Position numbers and translations under genes: made by a program. Positions 6,105 through 12,776 of a stretch of DNA of 15,174 nt are shown here, in pieces (position 1 is the stretch's first letter; the number at the start of each line of letters is the position of its first letter). Source of the stretch: an uncultured Oscillospiraceae bacterium (GTDB lineage: Bacteria; Bacillota; Clostridia; Oscillospirales; Ruminococcaceae); assembly GCA_900552845.1 (NCBI GenBank), contig USBC01000029.1:1-15174 (forward strand), read 5' to 3'. Under the pieces are notes generated by a model. It was not told the origin of the DNA and made no database searches. It was given only the letters and a program-made list of their open reading frames with translations.

Positions 6105-6650
6105 ATGGCTAAATATGTTTGCACTGTTTGCGGTTATGTTCATGAGGGCGACTCTGCTCCCGAATTCTGCCCCGTCTGCAAGGCTCCTGCCTCCAAATTC
6201 AAAAAGGTAGAGGGCGAGATGGAGTGGGCTGCCGAGCATGTTGTCGGCGTTGCACAGGGCTGTGACCCCGAGATCCTGCAGGGTCTGCGCGATAACTTTA
6301 ACGGCGAGTGCTGCGAGGTCGGTATGTACCTTGCCATGGCGCGTGTTGCCCATCGTGAGGGTTATCCCGAGATCGGCCTGTACTGGGAGAAGGCTGCCTG
6401 GGAAGAAGCCGAGCATGCCGCCAAGTTTGCCGAGATGCTGGGTGAGGTCGTGACCGATTCCACCAAGAAGAATTTGGAGATGCGCGTGGAAGCCGAAAAC
6501 GGTGCGACGATGGGCAAGACCGAGCTGGCGAAGAAGGCGAAGGCGCTTAACCTCGATGCGATTCATGATACCGTGCATGAGATGGCGCGCGACGAAGCCC
6601 GGCACGGTAAGGCGTTTGCCGGTCTGCTGAACCGCTACTTCGGCAAATAA
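6105..6650 (+). CDS. rbr: Rubrerythrin, reverse type (rubredoxin domain first)
   Basis: Rubrerythrins reduce hydrogen peroxide to water in the cytoplasm of anaerobes, with electrons passed from NADH through rubredoxin-like centres to a diiron site. This 181-residue protein has an N-terminal rubredoxin-like Fe(Cys)4 domain (CTVCG, Cys6/9; CPVC, Cys22/25) followed by a four-helix ferritin-like domain carrying Glu and His ligands: GECCE (67-71), EEAEH (100-104), EMRVEAE (125-131) and DEARH (163-167). This order is the reverse of classical rubrerythrin and matches the oxygen-inducible clostridial form. The open frame extends upstream to 6045 through the promoter, but the ATG at 6105 has AAGGAGA at good spacing. 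It is monocistronic, and its strong codon bias suggests high expression. Confidence 0.95.
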   Translation: MAKYVCTVCGYVHEGDSAPEFCPVCKAPASKFKKVEGEMEWAAEHVVGVAQGCDPEILQGLRDNFNGECCEVGMYLAMARVAHREGYPEIGLYWEKAAWEEAEHAAKFAEMLGEVVTDSTKKNLEMRVEAENGATMGKTELAKKAKALNLDAIHDTVHEMARDEARHGKAFAGLLNRYFGK

Positions 6651-6723
6651 TCCGTCCTCTGAAATTAGAGAGAATGAAAACCCCGAACCATACGGGGAGT
6701 ATAATGCAGGAATCTGCGGAGTT

Positions 6724-6761
6724 CGGAGCAGGTGTGATCTTGGTCATGCCTGCTCCGTTTT
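6724..6761 (+). terminator. Terminator after rubrerythrin
   Basis: A 14-bp stem with two G-U pairs (6724-6737 with 6744-6757), six-base loop and TTTT tail. It lies 74 bases beyond the stop codon. Confidence 0.85.
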
Positions 6762-6979
6762 CATAGCTTGACCTGCAGGCGGGAGAAACAGTGCAGCGGT
6801 GTGATTTTGCATTCTGTTTTTGTCTGCGCTATTTACGGCAGACTGCCTGCCGCATAAATGTGGGCACAGACGTATGGGATCTTTGTTGCCGCAGTTAAAA
6901 ACAAGAGGCAATCGAGGAAATTAGTTTGTGAACTTTTTACATACTAAAAAATTGTTTTTAATTTTTTTACCCCAAACTC
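6762..6979. other. Gene-free spacer before arcC
   Basis: No credible open frame with a ribosome site is seen on either strand. There is a short hairpin (6836-6841/6847-6852) and an A/T-rich stretch from about 6895 that leads into the arcC promoter, where it may act as an UP-type element. Confidence 0.5.
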
Positions 6980-7008
6980 TTTACAAAATAACGGTCATTT
7001 GCTATGAT
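6980..7008 (+). promoter_or_regulatory. Promoter of arcC
   Basis: TTTACA (6980-6985) and TATGAT (7003-7008) are 17 bases apart, five of six matches each to the vegetative consensus, preceded by A/T-rich DNA. The leader of about 80 bases can form a hairpin between about 7023-7030 and 7039-7046 (CCCC/GGGG feet). Confidence 0.75.
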
Positions 7009-7096
7009 ATTTCTGTATTCAACCCCCGAATTTTTGGTGATTTGGGGACTTACGCCGGAAAAACCATAGAAAAAACATACAAAAGGAGAAACAGTT

Positions 7097-8023
7097 ATGT
7101 CCAGAATTGTTATCGCCCTCGGCGGCAACGCCCTCGGCAACACCCCCTACGAGCAGCTCGAGCTCGTGACCGAGACCGCTAAGCCCATCGTTGACCTTAT
7201 CGAGGCAGGCAACGAGGTCATCATTGCCCACGGCAATGGTCCGCAGGTCGGCATGATCAACCTTGCGATGAGCGCTGCGGCGGAAGCCGGCGCAGTCAAG
7301 AGCGATATGCCCTTCCCCGAGTGCGGCGCGATGTCTCAGGGCTACATCGGCTATCACCTGCAAAACGCCATCGGCAACGAGCTGGCAAAGCGCGGCATCA
7401 ATAAGCCCGTAGCTACCATCGTTACCCAGGTTCTTGTTGACGAGAACGACGGCGCCTTCCAAAAGCCCACCAAGCCCATCGGCGCTTTCTATACCAAGGA
7501 GCAGGCAGATGAGATCGCTGCGACCAAGGGCTTTACCATGGTCGAGGACGCCGGCCGCGGCTATCGCCGTGTCGTTCCTTCTCCCAAGCCCGTTGATGTT
7601 GTTGAGAAGGACGTCGTCGAGGCAGTTGTCAATTCCGGTGCTGTTGTTATCACCGTAGGCGGCGGCGGTATCCCCGTAATTAAGAAGGACGGCAAGCTGG
7701 TAGGCGTTCCCGCCGTTATTGATAAGGACTTTGCTTCCTCCAAGATCGCCGAGCTGCTGCACGCTGATGCGCTGTTCATTCTTACCGCTGTTGACCGTGT
7801 TGCCATCAACTGGGGCAAGCCCGATCAGAAGAGCCTGGAGGAGATGAGCATTGCCGAGGCAGAGAAGTACATTGGCGAGAACCAGTTTGCTCCCGGCTCC
7901 ATGCTGCCCAAGGTTCAGGCTGCCATTGCCTTTGCCCAGTCCGGCGGCCGTGCCATCATTGCCGACCTGCACAACGCCGCACTGGCGCTGGAGGGTAAGT
8001 CCGGCACTGCGATCCACAAATAA
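7097..8023 (+). CDS. arcC: Carbamate kinase
   Basis: Carbamate kinase makes ATP from carbamoyl phosphate and ADP, releasing carbamate, the last step of arginine deiminase, agmatine deiminase and some purine or allantoin fermentations. The 308-residue protein is full length and shows the N-terminal phosphate-binding IALGGNAL (6-13), HGNGPQVG (45-52), the CGAMSQGYIGYHL segment (about 77-89), the central GGGGIPVI, and VIDKDFASSKIAELL, all typical of ArcC. AAGGAG precedes the ATG. It has its own promoter and terminator; no arginine deiminase, ornithine carbamoyltransferase or transporter gene lies beside it, so its source of carbamoyl phosphate cannot be read from this window. Codon use is that of a highly expressed gene. 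Confidence 0.96.
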   Translation: MSRIVIALGGNALGNTPYEQLELVTETAKPIVDLIEAGNEVIIAHGNGPQVGMINLAMSAAAEAGAVKSDMPFPECGAMSQGYIGYHLQNAIGNELAKRGINKPVATIVTQVLVDENDGAFQKPTKPIGAFYTKEQADEIAATKGFTMVEDAGRGYRRVVPSPKPVDVVEKDVVEAVVNSGAVVITVGGGGIPVIKKDGKLVGVPAVIDKDFASSKIAELLHADALFILTAVDRVAINWGKPDQKSLEEMSIAEAEKYIGENQFAPGSMLPKVQAAIAFAQSGGRAIIADLHNAALALEGKSGTAIHK

Positions 8024-8045
8024 TTTCGAAGCGACAGCTTTGACT

Positions 8046-8075
8046 GCGCCCGACCGTTTTCGGTCGGGCGCTTTT
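8046..8075 (+). terminator. Terminator after arcC
   Basis: An 11-bp perfect GC-rich stem (8046-8056 with 8061-8071), TTTT loop, followed by TTTTGT. It starts 22 bases after the stop codon. Confidence 0.93.
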
Positions 8076-8078
8076 GTG

Positions 8079-8107
8079 TTGCATTCCGGACGGCGCTGGG
8101 GTAAAAT
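8079..8107 (+). promoter_or_regulatory. Candidate promoter of the THEP1-ECF-oxidoreductase operon
   Basis: TTGCAT (8079-8084) and TAAAAT (8102-8107) are 17 bases apart, just behind the arcC terminator and about 75 bases ahead of the first gene. It would give a leader of about 70 bases. Confidence 0.55.
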
Positions 8108-8181
8108 GAGCATGAACCATGAAAGACAGGCGTATTTGCTGCTGCTTGCAGAAACCGCCGTCCGCAAAAAAGAGGGATCCC

Positions 8182-8712
8182 ATGCACATTTTCCTTACCG
8201 GCACCGTCCAAATCGGCAAAACCACCGTCATTGATAAAACACTGGCGCTGCTTGGCGTTACTGCAGGCGGCTTTCGTTCCTATTTCGGTGCGGATCGTCA
8301 CTGCCCCAGTCATCATTATCTTTATATGAGCAGTGCCGCCGAACCGCGCGCCTTCACCCCGGAGCATGCCGTTGTGGAATTCGGAGAGGACGCCAATGGA
8401 ATGATGCGGCACGCCGTTCTGCCCCGCTTTGAGGAGCTGGGGCTGCAATATCTTGCACAGGCATCAGCCTATCCCCTTATCATACTGGACGAATGCGGCA
8501 GACTGGAACAGCGGTTTCCCCGCTTTTGCGCGCAGGTGCTGGAGCTGCTGGAGGGGGAGACTCCCGTTCTGGGGGCTGTCCGGCAGGACGTAATGGGCTG
8601 GCTGGAGGAGATTCGACATCACCCCAAGGTGCAGCTTGTTACCGTGACCGAGCAAAACCGCAACGAGCTGCCGCAGCAGCTTGCCGCCTATTACCGTACC
8701 CTGCTGAAATAG
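8182..8712 (+). CDS. THEP1-type nucleoside triphosphatase
   Basis: This 176-residue P-loop protein belongs to the NTPase_1/THEP1 family, small enzymes that hydrolyse NTPs in vitro and whose cellular role is poorly known. Walker A is GTVQIGKTT (7-15), directly after the first strand as usual in this family, and Walker B is LIILDECGRLE (99-109), matching the family's DExGxxE signature. GGF at 30-32 is also typical. The ATG at 8182 has GAGGG upstream and places the P-loop at the proper distance; an earlier in-frame ATG at 8119 lacks a ribosome site. It is the first gene of an apparent operon with an ECF S component and an FAD oxidoreductase, which suggests a role in uptake or processing of the same compound. 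Confidence 0.82.
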   Translation: MHIFLTGTVQIGKTTVIDKTLALLGVTAGGFRSYFGADRHCPSHHYLYMSSAAEPRAFTPEHAVVEFGEDANGMMRHAVLPRFEELGLQYLAQASAYPLIILDECGRLEQRFPRFCAQVLELLEGETPVLGAVRQDVMGWLEEIRHHPKVQLVTVTEQNRNELPQQLAAYYRTLLK

Positions 8713-8792
8713 TCCGTAAAGCCGGTTTGCAGCCTTATCGCAGGGGTGTGCAGCTGATCCATACATTTCAAACATTCCACAAGGAGACGACG

Positions 8793-9374
8793 ATGAAACA
8801 TCAAAACAGTGCCCTGAAAAACCTTTTGCTGGCGGCGATGTTCCTTGCCATCGGTATAGTGCTGCCCTTTTTCACCGGTCAAATCAAGGAGATCGGCAAT
8901 ATGCTGCTGCCCATGCATCTGCCGGTGTTCCTCTGTGCCCTTATCTGCGGCTGGCAGTACGGCGCCGCCGTCGGCTTTATTATGCCCATTCTGCGCTTTG
9001 CGCTGTTTTTCATGCCCCGTATGCCCGGTGCCCTTGCCATGGCATTCGAGATGGCAACCTACGCCTTTGCAGCAGGCTTCTTTTACAGTCGGGCACGCTG
9101 GCAGTGCACCCGCATGCTGTACCGCTGCCTGATTGTCGCTATGATTGCCGGCCGTGTGGTGTGGGCGGCAGCGATGATCGTCCTGTTGGGGCTTTCCGGC
9201 GGCGCGTTTACATGGCAGATGTTCCTTTCCGGTGCATTCCTCAATGCGATCCCCGGCATTATCCTGCAGCTTGTGCTCATTCCTGCCATCATGGTGGCGC
9301 TGGACCGTGCCAAGCTGGTGCCGTTCCGTAAGACTGAGGAGCAGACATCTGCCAGACAGGAAAAAACGGTATGA
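8793..9374 (+). CDS. ECF transporter S component (substrate unknown)
   Basis: This 193-residue membrane protein has about six hydrophobic segments and resembles the S (substrate-capture) subunits of energy-coupling factor vitamin transporters. Segments such as MLLPMHLPVFLCALICGWQY (residues 36-55), then VGFIMPILRFALF and MAFEMATY, follow a pattern common in clostridial PF12822-type S components. No EcfA or EcfT gene is nearby, so it would use a shared module (group II). The start at 8793 has AAGGAG upstream; the longer open frame from 8493 is in a different frame from the NTPase and has no support. It lies 80 bases after the NTPase and overlaps the oxidoreductase start by four bases. The ligand cannot be read from the sequence; a vitamin or vitamin precursor is likely by family. 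Confidence 0.82.
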   Translation: MKHQNSALKNLLLAAMFLAIGIVLPFFTGQIKEIGNMLLPMHLPVFLCALICGWQYGAAVGFIMPILRFALFFMPRMPGALAMAFEMATYAFAAGFFYSRARWQCTRMLYRCLIVAMIAGRVVWAAAMIVLLGLSGGAFTWQMFLSGAFLNAIPGIILQLVLIPAIMVALDRAKLVPFRKTEEQTSARQEKTV

Positions 9375-10450
9375 TGTACGATGTCGCCGTCATCGGCGGG
9401 GGACCCGCCGCCGCGACCTTTGCCCGCCGGTATCTTTCCAAATGCCCGGCGGCTTCGCTGCTGTTGCTTGACGGGCAGAGAGAACTGAATAAAAAACCCT
9501 GCGGCGGGCTGCTGGCGCCCGATTCCCAAAAGGCGCTGGCGCATTTCGATCTCACGCTTCCCAAGGAGGTGCTGGTCGATCCGCAGATCTTCACAGTGCA
9601 GACCATTGATCTGGTCAGCCGGCAGGTGCGCTATTACCAGCGCTACTACCTCAATATGGATCGCTACGCCTTTGACCGCTGGCTGTTATCCCTTATCCCG
9701 CTGCAGGCGGAGATTCTCTCCGGTCGCTGTACGGCAGTCACCCGCACGGGGGAGGGCTTTCTCCTCACCGCTGCGGTCGATGGGGAGGAGCGGCAGTTTG
9801 CTGCGCGCCGTATCGTCGGTGCGGAGGGTGCCGTCTCTCTGGTGCGCCGCACCTTTTATCGGGAGCCAAAGACCCGCTACACCGCCATTCAGCAGTGGTT
9901 CGCGGCAGGGGAGGAACGAGCGCCGTTCTATTCCTGCATCTTCGATCCCGCCACCAGCGAAAGCTGTTCGTGGATCATTCGCAAAGACGATGCCCTTATC
10001 TTCGGCGGTTGCTTTACTGCCGAGGGCAGCAGGGAAGCCTTTGAACGCCAAAAGCGGCGTCTGGAGCAGTATCTCGGTCGTCCGCTGGGACAGCCCGTAA
10101 AGACCGAAGCCTGCCTTGCGGTGCGTCCGCGCGGCTTTGCGGATTTTATTACAGGGCGTGACGGCGCGTATCTCATCGGGGAGGCGGCGGGCTTCATCAG
10201 CGCCAGCTCCTTCGAGGGGATCAGCAGCGCGATCCGCAGCGGCAGCGCTTTGGCGGAAGCGATGGCTGAAGCCGCCGATGATAATACGATTACCTGTCTC
10301 TATCGACGGAAAACGGCGTCGCTGCGGCTCAAGCTATGGCTCAAGACCCTCAAGCGCTGGTTCATGTACACCCCATGGGTGCGCCGCATCATCATGGAGC
10401 TGGGGCTTGCTGCGATCTCGGTCGAGCAGGAAAGGCGGATAACGCAATAG
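9371..10450 (+). CDS. FAD-dependent oxidoreductase, geranylgeranyl reductase/FixC type
   Basis: This 359-residue flavoprotein begins with a Rossmann FAD-binding motif VIGGGPAAATFAR (7-19) and carries the CGGLLAP motif (44-50) that marks the geranylgeranyl reductase/FixC-like group. It also has a GAYLIGEAAGFISASSFEGI segment (about 265-285), equivalent to the second FAD motif. In most relatives that motif reads GDAAGxxxPxxGEG; here the Asp is Glu and the Pro and Gly are replaced, so flavin or substrate contacts may differ. The C-terminal 40 residues are basic and amphipathic, possibly membrane-associating. The ATGA overlap with the S component suggests coupled translation. It probably reduces or oxidises a lipophilic or cofactor-like compound; which one is unknown. 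The second codon is also ATG, so the start may be 9374. Confidence 0.82.
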   Translation: MMYDVAVIGGGPAAATFARRYLSKCPAASLLLLDGQRELNKKPCGGLLAPDSQKALAHFDLTLPKEVLVDPQIFTVQTIDLVSRQVRYYQRYYLNMDRYAFDRWLLSLIPLQAEILSGRCTAVTRTGEGFLLTAAVDGEERQFAARRIVGAEGAVSLVRRTFYREPKTRYTAIQQWFAAGEERAPFYSCIFDPATSESCSWIIRKDDALIFGGCFTAEGSREAFERQKRRLEQYLGRPLGQPVKTEACLAVRPRGFADFITGRDGAYLIGEAAGFISASSFEGISSAIRSGSALAEAMAEAADDNTITCLYRRKTASLRLKLWLKTLKRWFMYTPWVRRIIMELGLAAISVEQERRITQ

Positions 10451-10461
10451 ATATAGTAAAA

Positions 10462-10494
10462 CCCCTCCGCTTTTTTCGGCGGAGGGGCACTTTT
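10462..10494. terminator. Bidirectional terminator between convergent genes
   Basis: A 9-bp perfect stem (10462-10470 with 10479-10487) lies 12 bases after the oxidoreductase stop. TTTT follows on the plus strand and TTTT also follows on the minus strand, so it can serve the DUF308 gene as well. Confidence 0.88.
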
Positions 10495-10508
10495 ATGTTT
10501 GGGACTTA

Positions 10509-11204
10509 TTATTCCTCGGTGCTGTTGTCGCTTTCGGCAGGCGGCTCGGCGGCAGGTGCTGCGGGAGCATCGGCAGTGCTTACTGCGTCCACCACCACAT
10601 CGGCAGGAGCGTTGCCGTTGGCAGCATCTACCGCGGCGGCTATGGTATCAATGGCAGCGGAGGCGGCTTTCTTCAGCGCACGCAGATGCTGCCATACTAC
10701 GAAGGCGTTCCACAGGTTGATCACACCGTCCAGCAGCATACAGATGCCGATGAAGGTGATGAGAACCTGCGCAGACTGGAAAGGATTGAGCAGAATAACG
10801 ACGCCAAGGGCGATCATCAGCACCGCCAGCATCAGCAGAATGCCCCACTTCTGGTAGCCGTCCTTTTTAATATCAATGGCTGCCTGCAGCTTCACAACGC
10901 CATCAAAGATAAGGTACAGTCCCAGAATAAAGGGAAGAATGGAGGCAAACAGCTCCGGCTTAACAAAGAAGCAGATGCCCAGTGCCAGCGCTACAATACC
11001 GACCATCAGCGAAAGGGTGGCATAGCGCTCCTCGCGATGGGAAATGAAGCGGTACACCTGCCACAGACCATAGGCAGCGGTTACGCCACCCAGTACATAG
11101 CAGAAAACATTGATGGAAGTTGCGGGCCACACAATCAGTGCAATGCCCAGTGCTACATAGCAAATTGCGGAAAGAATAAAGTTCAGTACAAATTTTTTCG
11201 TCAC
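10509..11204 (-). CDS. HdeD-like DUF308 membrane protein
   Basis: This is a 231-residue integral membrane protein of the DUF308/HdeD family. It shows the family's internal repeat of short transmembrane pairs: FILSAICYVALGIALIVWP, a second span with GGVTAAYG, then LMVGIVALALGICFFVKP, LPFILGLYLIFDGVVKL, LLMLAVLMIALGVVILLNP and ITFIGICMLLDGVINL. Spans ending in WP, KP or NP are characteristic. The last 45 residues are Ala/Asp/Pro-rich low complexity and probably disordered. The open frame can start at a TTG at 11225, but GGGAGG lies inside that extension 9 bases before a GTG at 11204, which is the likely start. In E. coli HdeD is linked to acid resistance; the role here is unknown. It has its own promoter. 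Confidence 0.85.
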   Translation of the reverse strand: MTKKFVLNFILSAICYVALGIALIVWPATSINVFCYVLGGVTAAYGLWQVYRFISHREERYATLSLMVGIVALALGICFFVKPELFASILPFILGLYLIFDGVVKLQAAIDIKKDGYQKWGILLMLAVLMIALGVVILLNPFQSAQVLITFIGICMLLDGVINLWNAFVVWQHLRALKKAASAAIDTIAAAVDAANGNAPADVVVDAVSTADAPAAPAAEPPAESDNSTEE

Positions 11205-11274
11205 AGTAGAAAACCTCCCTGTCAATAATGGGGTTTATCAGTCCAAACGACCTTTTTGTCGTTTTCCGGCTACT

Positions 11275-11283
11275 ATTATAACA
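11275..11283 (-). promoter_or_regulatory. Extended -10 promoter of the DUF308 gene
   Basis: Minus-strand TGT TATAAT (11283-11275) forms an extended -10 element; the -35 region is poor. The leader of about 65 bases contains a 7-bp hairpin (11245-11251 with 11258-11264). Confidence 0.6.
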
Positions 11284-11325
11284 CACTTCAGAAGGGGAGA
11301 AAAGCCCCGAAATTCCTCTGATGGG

Positions 11326-11352
11326 AAAAACCGGAGAAAATCATTCCTCCGG
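11326..11352 (-). terminator. Terminator overlapping the stop codon of the Crp/Fnr-type gene
   Basis: On the minus strand CCGGAG (11352-11347) pairs with CTCCGG (11336-11331) over a 10-base loop that contains the TGA stop, followed directly by five Ts. The 6-bp stem is short but GC-rich. Confidence 0.65.
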
Positions 11353-12012
11353 CTCTGCCAGAAGGACAACGACGGCAGGGTGCTGCCGGTCATAATCCAC
11401 CAGCCCTTCCTGCCGCAAACCGGAAAGCACACGGCACAGCGCACTGCGGTCGGCACCCAGATAATCCGCCAGACCGGCCCGACCGAAGGGGAGGCGGACG
11501 GTATTGCTGCCCTGCGTGTACCGCTCGGTGCGCAGATAATACAGCAGCCGATCCCGCAGGGTGGGCTGCGTCAGACAAATCAGCCGCCGCTGCAAAGAGA
11601 AATAAGTGCTGCTCAGTTGGCGGCACAGATTGCCGAGAAGCCGGGCAGAGGACGGTTCTCCTCCGCCGGTCAGCAGGTTTTTCATCGGGATCCACAATAC
11701 CCGACATCGGATGTGAGCCATCACCGTTACGGGGCTTTCCCGCCCATTGTCCAGCGCCAGCAGCTGCCCGAACAACTCCCCGCGCAGCAGGCGGCTTTGC
11801 AAAAGCTGTCTGCCCTGCGGCAGCGGTAAAATGGCGTGCAGCTCGCCCTCCAGCACCAAGCCCATACGTTCTGTCGGGCAGCCTGCTGCCAGCAGCGTTT
11901 CTCCTGCGTCATAGAGACGCTCCGTTGCCTGCAGTCGGTGCAGCTCCTTTGGCAGCGCCTCGGGTGCCACCCCCTCAAAAAGCGGACAGATCGGCAGATC
12001 CGCTCTCTCCAT
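11341..12012 (-). CDS. Crp/Fnr-family transcriptional regulator
   Basis: This 223-residue regulator has an N-terminal cyclic-nucleotide-binding-like beta-barrel (about 15-110, with GLVLEGELHA and GELFGQLLALD as the usual barrel motifs), a dimer helix (about 112-148) and a C-terminal winged helix (from about 150). The recognition helix is near DRSALCRVLSGL (188-199), preceded by LADYLGA. The barrel lacks the RxS/T phosphate contacts of true CRP, and there is no N-terminal Fnr-type cysteine cluster, so its effector is unknown; the six Cys are scattered. It is transcribed divergently from an ECF S-component gene, and a perfect palindrome between the two is its probable binding site. GAGAGG lies 11 bases before the ATG. 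The recognition-helix sequence RSALCRVL is of the kind seen in many clostridial Crp-like proteins. Confidence 0.9.
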   Translation of the reverse strand: MERADLPICPLFEGVAPEALPKELHRLQATERLYDAGETLLAAGCPTERMGLVLEGELHAILPLPQGRQLLQSRLLRGELFGQLLALDNGRESPVTVMAHIRCRVLWIPMKNLLTGGGEPSSARLLGNLCRQLSSTYFSLQRRLICLTQPTLRDRLLYYLRTERYTQGSNTVRLPFGRAGLADYLGADRSALCRVLSGLRQEGLVDYDRQHPAVVVLLAEPEE

Positions 12013-12038
12013 AATATCGCCGTCCTCTCTTGGCTATT

Positions 12039-12054
12039 TGTTGCAAATGCAACA
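12039..12054. promoter_or_regulatory. Probable Crp/Fnr-type operator
   Basis: TGTTGCAAATGCAACA is a perfect inverted repeat with 7-base arms and a 2-base centre. It is centred at 12046.5, about 41.5 bases before the predicted start of transcription (near 12088) of the ECF S-component gene, which is the class II activator position. It lies 27 bases before the regulator's own ATG, where binding could also repress it. Confidence 0.75.
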
Positions 12055-12075
12055 GAATATTTGTCTCCAGTGTAG

Positions 12076-12081
12076 TATAAT
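12076..12081 (+). promoter_or_regulatory. -10 element of the second ECF S-component gene
   Basis: TATAAT with no recognisable -35 hexamer at 16-18 bases upstream (the region reads CAGAAT). This is the expected structure of an activator-dependent promoter given the palindrome at 12039-12054. A 6-bp hairpin (12092-12097 with 12104-12109) would lie at the very 5' end of the mRNA. Confidence 0.7.
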
Positions 12082-12143
12082 CATCTCGAAAAGGCAAGCG
12101 TTTTTGCCTGTATTCTATATTTTCTCATCATAAGGAGACGACT

Positions 12144-12686
12144 ATGAGTAATCAAAAATCCGGCAGCAGCCTGAAAACGCTGTGCCGTACCGCCATTTTT
12201 CTGGCACTGCTTATCGCTGTACAGTTTGTCACCCGTTCTATGGGGCAGTATGTCACCGGCTCCCTTGTCAACCTGATCCTGATTGCTTCCGGCTTGATGT
12301 GCGGTTTGTGGGGCGGGCTTGCCGTTGCGGTGCTTTCTCCTGCCTGCGCATTTTTCATCGGCATCGGTCCCGCATTCCCGCAGGTCGTGCCTGCCGTTGC
12401 CCTCGGCAATGCCGTACTGGTGCTGCTGTGGGTGCTCATCGCCGGCGCAAAGGAGGCGTCCCTCAGCCGCCGGCTTATGGCACTGGTCGCTGCCGCCGTC
12501 GCCAAGTTCCTCACTCTGTACCTTGTCATTGTCAAGTGGCTGGTGCCTATGGTGCTTACTCTCAATGAAAAGCAGACCGCAGTGCTTTCCGCCAGCTTTT
12601 CTTTCCCGCAGCTCATCACCGCAGCCATCGGCGGCATCCTTGCGCTGATGATCGTCCCGCCTCTGCGCCGCGCCCTCAAGGTCTGA
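12144..12686 (+). CDS. ECF transporter S component, Crp/Fnr-adjacent (substrate unknown)
   Basis: This 180-residue hydrophobic protein has five to six membrane spans and the layout of ECF S subunits. The basic N-terminus is followed by an Ala-containing first helix (TAIFLALLIAVQFVTR, about 17-32), then GSLVNLILIASGLMCGLWGG, LSPACAFFIGIGPAFPQVVP and ALGNAVLVLLW, a pattern that recurs in clostridial S components. It is not a close copy of the one at 8793, so it probably has a different ligand or is a distant paralogue. AAGGAG precedes the ATG. It appears monocistronic, with an activator-type promoter and a terminator, and no EcfA or EcfT gene is near. Divergence from the Crp/Fnr-type gene suggests that the regulator controls its uptake function. 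Confidence 0.8.
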   Translation: MSNQKSGSSLKTLCRTAIFLALLIAVQFVTRSMGQYVTGSLVNLILIASGLMCGLWGGLAVAVLSPACAFFIGIGPAFPQVVPAVALGNAVLVLLWVLIAGAKEASLSRRLMALVAAAVAKFLTLYLVIVKWLVPMVLTLNEKQTAVLSASFSFPQLITAAIGGILALMIVPPLRRALKV

Positions 12687-12720
12687 TCAGTTCTTCCATC
12701 TCCATTATTCCAGCCCATTG

Positions 12721-12749
12721 GACCCGCCACACGGCGGGTCTTTTGGTTT
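12721..12749 (+). terminator. Terminator after the second ECF S-component gene
   Basis: An 8-bp perfect stem (12721-12728 with 12733-12740), loop ACAC, followed by TTTTGGTTTT. It begins 34 bases after the stop. Confidence 0.88.
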
Positions 12750-12776
12750 TTGGCTCTGTATATCTGCCGCAAAACC

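Noticed and set aside
7015..7096. A riboswitch in the arcC leader
   Set aside because: Only a single short hairpin is seen and the leader is about 80 bases; no conserved riboswitch core is recognisable.
7019..8167. 382-codon minus-strand open frame opposite arcC
   Set aside because: Shadow created by the strong codon bias of arcC; it runs through the arcC promoter and terminator and its composition is Leu/Gly/Asn-rich without a domain.
8106..8234. Short leader peptide starting at the ATG at 8106
   Set aside because: The ATG overlaps the predicted -10 element so it would not be on the transcript, and no ribosome site precedes it.
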